Below, piece after piece: positions 31,039 to 38,646 of a DNA stretch of 42,585 nucleotides; the first letter of the stretch is position 1; every line of letters begins with the position of its first letter. Made by a program: the position numbers and the translations under genes. Origin of the DNA: DAOUAG01 sp034432935 (GTDB lineage Bacteria; Chloroflexota; Dehalococcoidia; SM23-28-2; RBG-16-64-32). Under the pieces are notes generated by a model. It saw only the letters and a list, made by a program, of their open reading frames with translations, searched no databases and had not been told where the DNA came from. The stretch spans positions 1-42,585 of the forward strand of contig DAOUBD010000010.1 of the NCBI GenBank assembly GCA_034432935.1, given 5' to 3'.

Positions 31039-31464
31039 TTAGTATCCTCCTATGACTACCCGCGTCGAGCCGAGGATTTCCACCAGCTCCTGGCGGCTGA
31101 TCTGGCGCAGCCCCTGGGGCGCATCTTGGAGGCCCAAGAGGTCCATCCAGATGGGACAGGCGAGGAGGGCTACGCCGTCGTTGGCCATCTCCCGGAGGAG
31201 CCGTCGCACGTCCGTCCACCGGGGGTCCCGCTCCGACGCCAGAGGCAACCCCTGTGCCTGGGCGTTCTTGGATACGGTGATGCGCGCCTCCCGGCTCGCG
31301 AAAAGGGGCGACCAGGCGAAGGGGCCCCGGCTAAGGGCGGCCAGCGCTTCGCCGGTGAAAAGCACTGCCGTCTCCTGGCCGTTTTCTCGTAAGGCCTTGG
31401 CTAACGCTACGTTTCCCGCCACTGAGTCCTCTGTGCCTTCCCGACAGATGAGGAGTACATCCAC
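31039..31464 (-). CDS. DsrE/DsrF-like small protein
   Basis: This 141-residue protein has a DsrE-like alpha/beta fold: MDVLLICREGTEDSVAGNVALAKALRENGQETAVLFTGEAL, then GVALLACPIWMDLLG with a conserved-type Cys103, and a closing strand VVIGGY. DsrE-family proteins carry sulfur on a Cys or act in redox and accessory roles. Its presence in an acyl-CoA operon is not explained by sulfur metabolism genes nearby, and the function is unknown. The start is GTG 31464 with AAAGGAGG about 13 nt upstream. It ends 1 nt before the crotonase start. Confidence 0.72.
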   Translation of the reverse strand: MDVLLICREGTEDSVAGNVALAKALRENGQETAVLFTGEALAALSRGPFAWSPLFASREARITVSKNAQAQGLPLASERDPRWTDVRRLLREMANDGVALLACPIWMDLLGLQDAPQGLRQISRQELVEILGSTRVVIGGY

Positions 31465-31482
31465 GGTGTCTCTAAACCTCCT

Positions 31483-32643
31483 TTACGAACCCCGGGGCAA
31501 ACCTAGGCCCCGCTGAGCGATGATGTTCCGTTGTATCTCGGACGTGCCACCAGCGATGGTCGCTGACACCCCAGCCAGGTAGTTCCGGGCCACCGCATCC
31601 AGCTTGGAGAGGCCCGGCCCGGAAGGAAACAGGGCGCCGCGAAGGCCATATATGCGGATCTCCGCTACGGTGATCCGCTGCCTCACCTCTGACAGGAAGA
31701 GCTTGGCGATGGAGGCCTCCTTGTTGGGCACCTGTCCTTTGGCCTGGATAGTGATGACCTGGTAGGACAACAATCGCGAGACCGTGGCCTCGATCAGGAT
31801 GTCCGCGAGCAGATAGCGCAGCACCGGATAGGCCCGGACGCGACTCTGTAGGTAGGGATCCTCCTGCACGCGGCGCACCAGGTCTTCCGCCATTAGCCGG
31901 AGGGTGACGGAAGTGCCGATGCCGGACCGTTCAAAGTCCAGCGTCGTGGTGGCCACGTACCATCCCTGGTCTTCTTGGCCTACCACATTGCTGGCTGGCA
32001 CCCGCACGTTATCGAAGATTACCTGGTTAAAGTGGTGCTCCTGGGCCATATTGACCAGCGGGCGCACGATTAGGCCGGGCGAGTCCATGGGCACCAGGAA
32101 GTAGGTTATGCCCCGGTGCTTTGGTGCCGAAGGGTTGGTACGGGCCAGGGTGATCATCCACTGGGAGCGGTGCGCCTCTGAGACCCATATCTTCTCCCCG
32201 TTCAGTACGTACCAGCCGCCATCGCGGACGGCCCGGGTCTGAAGGGAGCTTAGGTCGGACCCTGCGCAAGGTTCCGAGTAGCCCTGACACCAGCGGACTT
32301 TGCCCTGGAGGATGCCCGGGAGGTGGCGCTGCTTCTGCTCCTCAGTGCCATGGACGATGAGGGTCGGCCCTACGATGCTCACGCTGATGAGGTCGGGGCG
32401 CGGTGCTCTTGCCAGGGCCATCTCCTCGTTGAAGATAAACTGCTGCATGACGGTCATACCGGCGCCGCCGTACTCCTTAGGCCAGGCGGGCGCTATCCAT
32501 CCACGCTCCGCTAGTCTGTCGCGCCACCGCTGTTCCTCTTCGGGGCTCATCTCGCGGTCGGCCCGTGGCGGCTCGGCGGCGGCGATGAACTGGCGGACCT
32601 CCTGCCGGAAGGCTGCCTCTTCAGGACTATCCCTGAATTCCAC
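31483..32643 (-). CDS. Acyl-CoA dehydrogenase, second paralogue
   Basis: This 386-residue protein opens VEFRDSPEEAAFRQEVRQF (GTG start at 32643 behind GGGGGAGGAG; a longer upstream extension overlaps the previous gene and is rejected). It has WPKEYGGAG, WCQGYSEPCAGSDLSS, KIWVSEAH, the likely base Glu238 in TLDFERSGIG, and TIAGGTSEIQRNIIAQRGLG. It is closely similar to the 9177 protein, including the Gly in place of the MCAD-type Glu. Only one dehydrogenase gene occurs per operon, whereas many steroid ACADs are adjacent alpha/beta pairs. Either these act as homomers or the two operons contribute one subunit each. Confidence 0.92.
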   Translation of the reverse strand: MEFRDSPEEAAFRQEVRQFIAAAEPPRADREMSPEEEQRWRDRLAERGWIAPAWPKEYGGAGMTVMQQFIFNEEMALARAPRPDLISVSIVGPTLIVHGTEEQKQRHLPGILQGKVRWCQGYSEPCAGSDLSSLQTRAVRDGGWYVLNGEKIWVSEAHRSQWMITLARTNPSAPKHRGITYFLVPMDSPGLIVRPLVNMAQEHHFNQVIFDNVRVPASNVVGQEDQGWYVATTTLDFERSGIGTSVTLRLMAEDLVRRVQEDPYLQSRVRAYPVLRYLLADILIEATVSRLLSYQVITIQAKGQVPNKEASIAKLFLSEVRQRITVAEIRIYGLRGALFPSGPGLSKLDAVARNYLAGVSATIAGGTSEIQRNIIAQRGLGLPRGS

Positions 32644-32686
32644 CGCTCCTCCCCCGGCCTGATTCCAGCCTAGCAGCGACCCCAGA

Positions 32687-34027
32687 TCATCGGAACATTC
32701 GCCTCGCTGCGGCGGCCAGCTCATCGCGGAACTTGGGGTGGGCGATGGCGATGAGGGCTTTCGCCCGCTCAGCCTCCGTCTTGCCCTGAAGGTTGGCGAC
32801 GCCATGCTCCGTCACGACGAAGTCGATAAGGGTCCGGGGCACCGTGACCACTGTCCCTGGCTCCAACTGGGGGACGATGCGGGAGCGGGCTTCGTCCTCG
32901 CTGGTAGAGGGCAGGACGTGGATGGCCCGGCCACCCTCGCTGTACATGGCGCCCATCGTCCAGGCCAACTGGCCACCCGGCCCGCTGAAAACGGTGGGGC
33001 CGAAGGACTCGGAGGCTACCTGGCCCGTCAGGTCGATGTTCAGCGCTTGGTTGATGGCCACCTGGCACTTGTTCCTGGCGATACGCGGGACGTGGTTTAT
33101 GTACTCGATGTCGTAGAGTTCGAAAACAGGGTTGCCATCGACGAAGCCGTAGTCCGACCCGCGCGAGACCAGGCTGGCTACGGCCTTGCCGGGGTGGCGC
33201 TTGTTGTACTTGCCGGTAGCGACCCCGAGCTTGACTAACTCCACTGCGCTGGGCGGTATGATCTCGGAATCGATGTTCAGATCTCTCTTCCCCACCAGGA
33301 AATAACCCATGCAGGAAGAGACCGTACCGGAGCCCAACTGTATAAAGTCTCCATCGTCCACCAGGTCGGCCACGTAGTTGCCGATCGCCTGGATGACCTG
33401 CTCCCGGGCAGGGGTGATCCCGGCAGGCTCCCTCTGCCTGCTGGGGGGCCGGTCCGTCTGTTCCACCAGGTAGTGAAACTCCGATACGTGCACGAAGTTG
33501 TCGCCACCGGTGCGGATGGCAGCCGGGGTGACCTCTGCGATGCGCAGCCGGGCCGCGCGGGCCAGCCGCTTGTTGTACCACAGACTGTGCCCGAAGCTCA
33601 TGAAGCCTTTTTCGTCAGGAGGGGAAAGGGCGCCGATAAACACATCAGAGTGCCAGTTGTCCGCCCGGCCGCGTTCCGCCACCTTCGAGGCCAGCGAGTA
33701 GTCGCAGACCATGAAAGCGACAGAGCCATCGTTGGCGTGGGGACGGACGGGGGCGCTGATGAACTCCGTAACCAGGTGGAGGCCGCTTTCAGGATCGTCC
33801 AACCATGGATACGTCCAGGGAGGCACGCTCTGGATAACCGTCACCCCGCTGACCTCATGGCGGCGCTCTGCCAGGGCGTTCAGGACGGAAACGGGCACGA
33901 GGCCGAGGGGCAAGCGTACCAGGTCCCCGCTCTTAACCATGGAGGCGGCGTCCTCGGGTGTAACCACCTTGTCCCTGTAGCGTTGCCGCCAGTCGTAACT
34001 TGTCGAAGCGTTTGAGTCCATGGTCAT
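32687..34027 (-). CDS. Family I CoA-transferase, third paralogue
   Basis: This 446-residue protein has family blocks DVFIGALSPPDEKGFMSFG, FIQLGSGTVSSCMGYF, the Glu255 region NIDSEIIPPSAVELV, FVDGNPVFELYDIEYI, NIDLTGQVASESFGPT and VTVPRTLIDFVVTEHGVANLQGK. It therefore belongs with the 15336 and 20911 proteins in the 4-hydroxybutyrate CoA-transferase/acetyl-CoA hydrolase family. ATG 34027 (or ATG 34021) is preferred to the 34072 start, which lies inside the hairpin that follows livK. It probably loads CoA on the imported acid or recycles CoA from an end product. Partner acids unknown. Confidence 0.9.
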   Translation of the reverse strand: MTMDSNASTSYDWRQRYRDKVVTPEDAASMVKSGDLVRLPLGLVPVSVLNALAERRHEVSGVTVIQSVPPWTYPWLDDPESGLHLVTEFISAPVRPHANDGSVAFMVCDYSLASKVAERGRADNWHSDVFIGALSPPDEKGFMSFGHSLWYNKRLARAARLRIAEVTPAAIRTGGDNFVHVSEFHYLVEQTDRPPSRQREPAGITPAREQVIQAIGNYVADLVDDGDFIQLGSGTVSSCMGYFLVGKRDLNIDSEIIPPSAVELVKLGVATGKYNKRHPGKAVASLVSRGSDYGFVDGNPVFELYDIEYINHVPRIARNKCQVAINQALNIDLTGQVASESFGPTVFSGPGGQLAWTMGAMYSEGGRAIHVLPSTSEDEARSRIVPQLEPGTVVTVPRTLIDFVVTEHGVANLQGKTEAERAKALIAIAHPKFRDELAAAARRMFR

Positions 34028-34048
34028 GTGTCGGTCACCGCGTCCTCC

Positions 34049-34086
34049 GGGGGCTGGGGAGGGAGGGGCCACGTTCCCCAGCCCCC
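34049..34086 (-). terminator. Strong hairpin between livK and the CoA-transferase gene
   Basis: GGGGGCTGGGGA (34049-34060) and TCCCCAGCCCCC (34075-34086) form a perfect 12-bp stem with a 14-nt loop. No U-tract follows. In this position it more likely causes partial termination or protects the livK message, allowing more binding protein than downstream products. Confidence 0.55.
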
Positions 34087-34102
34087 AGGGATGCGGCGTG
34101 GG

Positions 34103-35383
34103 CTATGGCAATGCCACCCAGTCAGAGCCCTTGGCCTGCTGGAGTTTGGTGGTGGCCAGGGCTTCGTGGCTGGTTGGACTGAAAGCCGCGGTGAGGCCGG
34201 GGAGCCACAGGGAGCAGGCCCACTTGTTGGCGCCCAGCTTCTCGGTGGCTTTAACCAGCCCTTCCCGGGTGAGGTTGGGGCCGGCCAGCTTCAGCGCCTC
34301 CACCATCATCTCCGCCCGGCACCAGCCGTAGGCGGTGGCTTGGCCAAACGGCAGGTTCGCCTCGCCGTACTGGGCCATCAGGTCGTGCCACTTCTTCACG
34401 TTGGCGTCGTTCAGGTCGTTGAAGGAGCGGAACTCGGCCGTGCGGATGATGCCGTCGGAGATGGAGGGATCGCCGATGAGGTCGAGGAGCTTCTCCGTAC
34501 CGGCTTCGGCCACGAGCCAGGCGGGCTTCCAGCCGTTCTGGGCGGCCACCTTGATAGCGTTAGCGGCCTGGTTCGGGAGCACTGCCACGATGACGACCTC
34601 GGCGCCGGCGCCCTTAAGGTTGAGGACCTGAGAGCTGAGGTCGGCCGCGCTGCTCTCAGCCTTTTCCGTGCCGACTACTTGAGCTCCGCTGCCTAAGGCC
34701 TCCTTGGCGGACTTTTCAACGTCGGCGCCGAAACCGGTGGTTTGCACCAGGAAACCTATCTTCTTCCCCGGGAGGTTCTTCAGGACGTAGTCCGCCAGCG
34801 CCTTGCCATCTACTAGATAAGTGGGGGCCCCCATGAAGTGCAGGGAGTTCGTACCGGTGAGAGGGGTGACAAACTCCGCGTTGTTGGCGCAGATGAACAT
34901 GCTGGGCACCCCTTGCTCGTCCAGATAGGGAAGGGCAGCCTGGTTGCCGGGCCCACCCAGGTTGCAAAACGCGGCAAAGATGTTGTCCTGCTCGACCAGC
35001 TTCTTGGCGCATTGAACGGATTGGGTGGGGTTAAAAGCGTCGTCGCAAAGGATGTATTCGATCTGCTTACCGTAGACGCCACCTTGGGCGTTGATGTAGG
35101 CGAAGTAGGCCTGGGAGGCCTTAGGAAGGACCGCATAGGCGGCCGCTGGACCCGTGAGCGAGGTGAAGGCGCCCAGTGTGATCTTGGTAGCGGTGACGCC
35201 GGGCACCCCCGGCTGCTGGGTAGGCAGCGGCGTGACGGCGGGTGTGGCCTGCGCCGTGGCAGCCGGGGTAGCCGCCGGGCTGGGCGTAGCCTCCTCGCCG
35301 CCCCCGCCGCAGGCAGCCGCCACCAGGGCCGCTATAGCTAACGCCACCACACCAGGGAACAGCCCCGCAAAACGCTGAGACAT
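34103..35383 (-). CDS. livK: ABC transporter substrate-binding lipoprotein (LivK-like)
   Basis: This 426-residue type I periplasmic-binding protein begins MSQRFAGLFPGVVALAIAAL with a lipobox ending at Cys25 (VAAACGGGG). A Thr/Pro/Ala linker (about 31-62) follows, and then the Peripla_BP_6 fold: KITLGAFTSLTGPAAAY, YILCDDAFNPTQSVQCAKKL, VLPNQAANAIKVAAQNG. ATG 35383 lies behind GAGGAGG; an upstream extension lacks a signal peptide and is rejected. It captures the ligand outside the membrane for LivHMGF. Its presence in an operon with hydratase and dehydrogenase genes suggests an organic acid ligand, as for other Liv-type aromatic or fatty acid importers. Confidence 0.93.
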   Translation of the reverse strand: MSQRFAGLFPGVVALAIAALVAAACGGGGEEATPSPAATPAATAQATPAVTPLPTQQPGVPGVTATKITLGAFTSLTGPAAAYAVLPKASQAYFAYINAQGGVYGKQIEYILCDDAFNPTQSVQCAKKLVEQDNIFAAFCNLGGPGNQAALPYLDEQGVPSMFICANNAEFVTPLTGTNSLHFMGAPTYLVDGKALADYVLKNLPGKKIGFLVQTTGFGADVEKSAKEALGSGAQVVGTEKAESSAADLSSQVLNLKGAGAEVVIVAVLPNQAANAIKVAAQNGWKPAWLVAEAGTEKLLDLIGDPSISDGIIRTAEFRSFNDLNDANVKKWHDLMAQYGEANLPFGQATAYGWCRAEMMVEALKLAGPNLTREGLVKATEKLGANKWACSLWLPGLTAAFSPTSHEALATTKLQQAKGSDWVALP

Positions 35384-35453
35384 GGCCGTAAACCTCCTCG
35401 GCGCGTTGCTGCGCCCAAAGTTAAATGAATCTGCCAACGCTTCTCTAGCATGC

Positions 35454-35891
35454 TTAGGCACCTGAAAGGGGATAGGCGGCCTCGGCCTCCCCGGTGATAA
35501 CGGCCTCACCGTTCTGATTGAGAACTTGAAGGGCGCATATCACGAGGCCCACCCCATCGCGCTCGGCCTTTTCTGCGACGGTACCGCGGAGAGTCAGGCG
35601 GTCCCCGGGCCACACACGCGAGCGGAAACGGACGCTGTATCGCCGCACTGTTCCCACTCCGAGCCAGCGGGTGACGGCGGTGGCCAAGACGCCCGCTGGG
35701 AACATGCCCATGGCGAAGATGCTGGGGTTGCCCACGCTGCGGGCGTACTCGTCGTCGTGATGCAGGGGGTTGAAGTCGCCGGAGGCGCCGGCGTAACGCA
35801 CAATATGGGTCCGCGTAATAGGGCCTATGACAATAGGCTCAAACTCGGCGCCGTGGTTGAGCTGGAGGAAGATGCGAGATGGATCATCCAT
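35454..35891 (-). CDS. MaoC-type (R)-hydratase, catalytic hot-dog subunit
   Basis: This 145-residue protein carries the hydratase-2 motif YAGASGDFNPLHHDDEYA with the catalytic Asp and His, then FAMGMFPAGVLATAV and the strand RYSVRFRSRVWPGDRLTLRGTV. ATG 35891 overlaps the stop of the upstream partner (ATGGATGA). It is paired with the non-catalytic hot-dog protein at 35884-36369, the usual two-subunit layout of HadAB/ChsH1-type enoyl-CoA hydratases. It adds water to a trans-2-enoyl-CoA made by the acyl-CoA dehydrogenases. It could also serve the orphan N-type subunit at 5734. Confidence 0.9.
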   Translation of the reverse strand: MDDPSRIFLQLNHGAEFEPIVIGPITRTHIVRYAGASGDFNPLHHDDEYARSVGNPSIFAMGMFPAGVLATAVTRWLGVGTVRRYSVRFRSRVWPGDRLTLRGTVAEKAERDGVGLVICALQVLNQNGEAVITGEAEAAYPLSGA

Positions 35892-36369
35892 CTTTGGCCT
35901 CGGCACCTCCAAGGGGTTCGGTTTGGACCAGCACCTGCCGCATACGCAGGACCGGCCGCCCTTCGCTGTCGTGGAAGGATGTCTCTATCTCTTGGAAGAC
36001 GAGGCGGCCACCGCGGCGCCCCTGCTTCTCCCATCTGGCGCCCAAGCGCTGCTGCCCGACGAGGGTCTCGCCTGCTACCGGTAGACGGAAGTACTCGAAC
36101 TGCTGCTCCCCATGGAGGGTCCAGCGCATGTCCAGGCCATGCTGCACTTCGTTCTCGGGACGCTGGAAAAAGCGGCTGACGATGGGGTAGGTAAGGGGGG
36201 CCGGTATACCGGGAAGGCCAGCTTTGCGGGCAGCCTCCTGGTCAAAGAAGACGGGGTTAGTCTCGAACACCGCCCGTGCGAACTCCGACACTTTACCGGC
36301 TTCGATGGGGAAATGGAAGGCTAGGGGCCCATCGCCGATCTGGGTTTTCCGATGAGATTCCTGTTCCAT
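35884..36369 (-). CDS. MaoC-like N-type hot-dog subunit (FAS1-type dehydratase)
   Basis: This 161-residue protein begins MEQESHRKTQIGDG. The hot-dog core FPIEAGKVSEFARAVFETNPVFFDQEAA and GIPAPLTYPIVSRFF is the MaoC_dehydrat_N (PF13452) type, which binds the acyl chain but lacks the Asp-His pair. ATG 36369 fits the predicted promoter (start of transcription near 36389). An upstream TTG at 36417 falls inside the promoter and is rejected. It is the first gene of the cluster B operon and is coupled to the catalytic subunit by an 8-nt overlap. Confidence 0.86.
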   Translation of the reverse strand: MEQESHRKTQIGDGPLAFHFPIEAGKVSEFARAVFETNPVFFDQEAARKAGLPGIPAPLTYPIVSRFFQRPENEVQHGLDMRWTLHGEQQFEYFRLPVAGETLVGQQRLGARWEKQGRRGGRLVFQEIETSFHDSEGRPVLRMRQVLVQTEPLGGAEAKDG

Positions 36370-36395
36370 GTGCCGCGCCTCGTATGAATGCCAGT

Positions 36396-36425
36396 ATCTT
36401 AGACCCTTCGAGGCCAAGGTGTCAA
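36396..36425 (-). promoter_or_regulatory. Promoter of the cluster B operon (TTGACA-18-TAAGAT)
   Basis: On the minus strand the -35 TTGACA is at 36425-36420 and the -10 TAAGAT at 36401-36396, with an 18-nt spacer. The resulting leader is about 20 nt before ATG 36369. Confidence 0.68.
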
Positions 36426-36429
36426 GGTT

Positions 36430-36442
36430 TCAAACGATGGTT
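36430..36442. promoter_or_regulatory. Upstream element TCAAACGATGGTT shared with the cluster A promoter
   Basis: It is 4 bp beyond the -35 box, the same placement as TCAAACAGATGGTT at 18776-18789. It contains AAAC-N4-GTTT halves. Confidence 0.42.
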
Positions 36443-36455
36443 TTGTGGAATTTTA

Positions 36456-36467
36456 CCAAACGGTTGG
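36456..36467. promoter_or_regulatory. Candidate TetR-type operator (CCAAACGGTTGG)
   Basis: A near-palindrome with 10 of 12 positions symmetric, about 30 bp upstream of the -35 box of the cluster B promoter. It matches the sites at 18720-18731 and 26336-26347. The distance from the promoter leaves its role less clear than at the other two. Confidence 0.42.
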
Positions 36468-36500
36468 ACGACGAGGCCTGGGCCCTCGATGAAGCGGGCC

Positions 36501-37700
36501 TCAGGGGAGCGACTGTTCCGCGATGCCTTGGGCCAGCAGGAACTCGATTCGCTCCCGGGGATACCCTATCTCCTCCAGGATCTCTCGCGTGTGCTGGCCG
36601 ATAAGGGGCGGCGAGGTAACGCGCCGTCGCTCCTCGGGGGGTGTCGACGCGAAGCGGACGGCGTTGCCGATCATCTTTACTTTCCCCCCGGATACGTGCT
36701 CCACCTCCACGATCATGCCGTTGTGGATCGCCTGGGGGTCCTCCAGAGCTTGCTGAAGGGTGTTCACCGGGGCGCACGGCACGTCTTCGGCCTCTAGGGC
36801 CTGAAGCCACTCTCGGGTGGTCTTGGTGCGGAAGGTTTCCGTAAGGACCTGGTCCAGTTCTTTCCTGTGGGCCAGCCGGTTAGCATGGCCGTGGAAACGC
36901 TCCTCTTTGGCCAGGTGTGGTATCCCCAGGGCCCGGCAAAGGGCTGGGAAGACGCCCATGGCCGCGATCGCGATGTAGCCGTCGGCGGTGGGGTAGATGC
37001 CATAGGGAAGCGCGAGCATGTGGCCCGACCCAATGGGGCCCTGGGCCACCCCCGAGACGAAGTAAAGGGAGGCCTCGTAGGTCACCTGGTGCAACATGGC
37101 ATCGAGTAGGTTCGTCTCCACCCGTTGGCCCCGGCCGGTGCGGTTCCTGGCCTGGATAGCGGCCAAAATGCCGATGGCGGCGAAGAAGCCTGCGCCCTGG
37201 TCGGCCACGGCTACCCCGTTTCGCACCGGGGGCCCCTGCGGGTCGCCGGTGATGGCGACGCCACCGCCGATCGCCTGAACGATGAGGTCGTAGGCCGGCC
37301 GGTGGCTGTATGGCCCATCCGGTCCAAACCCGGTGATGGAGCAGCAGATGATGCCAGGGTTGACCTGACTCAAGGTGTCATAATCGATCCCCAGCCGGGC
37401 GGTAACGCCGGGACGGAAGTTGTCCAGAACGACGTCCGAATGCCGCACCAGGTCATAGAACACCCCTCGCCCCTCCGGCCGCGTGAGGTCCACCGCCAAC
37501 GCCCTCTTGTTCCGGTTCAGGGCCAGGAAGAAGGGGTCCATCCCTTTGTAAGAGAACGTGCCGCTCATGTCATAGCGCGAGCCCGGGGCTTCCACTTTGA
37601 TGACGTCGGCCCCCAGGTCCGCCAGGATCATGGCCGCGTAGGGCCCAGCCAGGGCCCTAGTGACATCTAGGACGCGGATACCTTCGAGGGCTTTCTCCAT
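36501..37700 (-). CDS. Type III (CaiB/BaiF) CoA-transferase, paralogue of the 12528 gene
   Basis: This 399-residue protein has LEGIRVLDVTRALAGPYAAM, GADVIKVEAPGSRYD, DNFRPGVTARLG, catalytic Asp138 in RPAYDLIVQAIGGG, GRGQRVETNLLDAM and PYGIYPTADGYIAIAA. It is strongly similar along its length to the cluster A CaiB protein. ATG 37700, behind GAGGAG, is chosen over the upstream TTG. It lies downstream of the two LLM oxidoreductase genes in the same direction, so the group may oxidise and then activate a substrate. Confidence 0.92.
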   Translation of the reverse strand: MEKALEGIRVLDVTRALAGPYAAMILADLGADVIKVEAPGSRYDMSGTFSYKGMDPFFLALNRNKRALAVDLTRPEGRGVFYDLVRHSDVVLDNFRPGVTARLGIDYDTLSQVNPGIICCSITGFGPDGPYSHRPAYDLIVQAIGGGVAITGDPQGPPVRNGVAVADQGAGFFAAIGILAAIQARNRTGRGQRVETNLLDAMLHQVTYEASLYFVSGVAQGPIGSGHMLALPYGIYPTADGYIAIAAMGVFPALCRALGIPHLAKEERFHGHANRLAHRKELDQVLTETFRTKTTREWLQALEAEDVPCAPVNTLQQALEDPQAIHNGMIVEVEHVSGGKVKMIGNAVRFASTPPEERRRVTSPPLIGQHTREILEEIGYPRERIEFLLAQGIAEQSLP

Positions 37701-37761
37701 GGGAGGACCACTCCTCAAGCCTGGCGTCGCCGGATGGCCAGCATGCAGGCGCTGTGCCTGG

Positions 37762-38646
37762 TCATGCTTTGCCCCGGAGCTCAGGCGGGTAGCCGTACAT
37801 GCGGAACGGGGGGATCACGCCCTGTCCGAAGTGGCGAACAGCGCGGAGCGACTCCTCATCGCTGGCGCCGGGCGGTGTGAGTCGACAGACCACGTAATTG
37901 GCCCCTAGCACGTCCCGGTAATGCTCCAGCTCCCGCCCTGCCTCCTCGGCTTCACCTGAGTGCAGGTCGCGCATAATGACGACAGGGGCGCCTGGGGCTG
38001 GCTGCCCTGCCGCCTGCTGGTATCTCTGGAACTTGGTGCGCAGGGCCCGGGGCGATGCGCCGAGGGGGCCAGCCAGAGGCAGACGTAAGCGTGCAGCGAC
38101 CTCCACAGCGGCGCGATCGGTAGCCAGGACCCACAGCGGCACCTGAACTTGGGCGGGTTTTGGTGTAACGGATAACTTGGGGAGGGATGCTGCGTGCCCG
38201 TTCTGGGGCAGGTTGGCGGGCACCCGGAAATGATGCCCGTCGAAACGGAAGGGCTCCGGCGACCAGGCCCGAAGGCAGACCTCCAACGCCTCGGCGAACC
38301 TTTCCCGATCTGCCGAGGAGGCCCTGCCGGCCGCCGCTGGGGGATGCGCCAGCACCATGGCGCGTCCGCCGCTGATGAGATCGAGGACGGCTATGTCCTC
38401 TGCCGTATAGAGAGGGTGGCTTAGGCCAAGGGGAAGGATGACGCCGATCCGTATTGCGGAGACAGAAGCGGCCATGGCGGCAGCGGCCTGGATGGCCGCC
38501 GCCTGGCCACCCGGGCCGATGGCATCTTCTTCGACCCAGACGGAATCGAACCCCCAATCCCGCGCCGCCATGGCCTGGCGCAACAGCCGGTCCCAGATGC
38601 CCCGGGGCGCACCGGCGAGAGGGTCGAGAAGAAGGCCGAACTTCAT
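37762..38646 (-). CDS. LLM-class flavin-dependent oxidoreductase, short form
   Basis: This 294-residue luciferase-like barrel begins MKFGLLLDPLAGAPRGIWDRLL and includes AARDWGFDSVWVEEDAIG, IRIGVILPLGLSHPLYTAEDIAVLDLISGGRAMV and VPLWVLATDRAAVEVAARL. It is shorter than its neighbour and lacks the EHH motif seen in the 2947 and 38643 proteins, so its active site may differ. Its start overlaps the stop of the upstream LLM gene by 4 nt, which argues for co-translation and possibly a heteromeric enzyme like luciferase alpha/beta; that is inference. Confidence 0.85.
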   Translation of the reverse strand: MKFGLLLDPLAGAPRGIWDRLLRQAMAARDWGFDSVWVEEDAIGPGGQAAAIQAAAAMAASVSAIRIGVILPLGLSHPLYTAEDIAVLDLISGGRAMVLAHPPAAAGRASSADRERFAEALEVCLRAWSPEPFRFDGHHFRVPANLPQNGHAASLPKLSVTPKPAQVQVPLWVLATDRAAVEVAARLRLPLAGPLGASPRALRTKFQRYQQAAGQPAPGAPVVIMRDLHSGEAEEAGRELEHYRDVLGANYVVCRLTPPGASDEESLRAVRHFGQGVIPPFRMYGYPPELRGKA

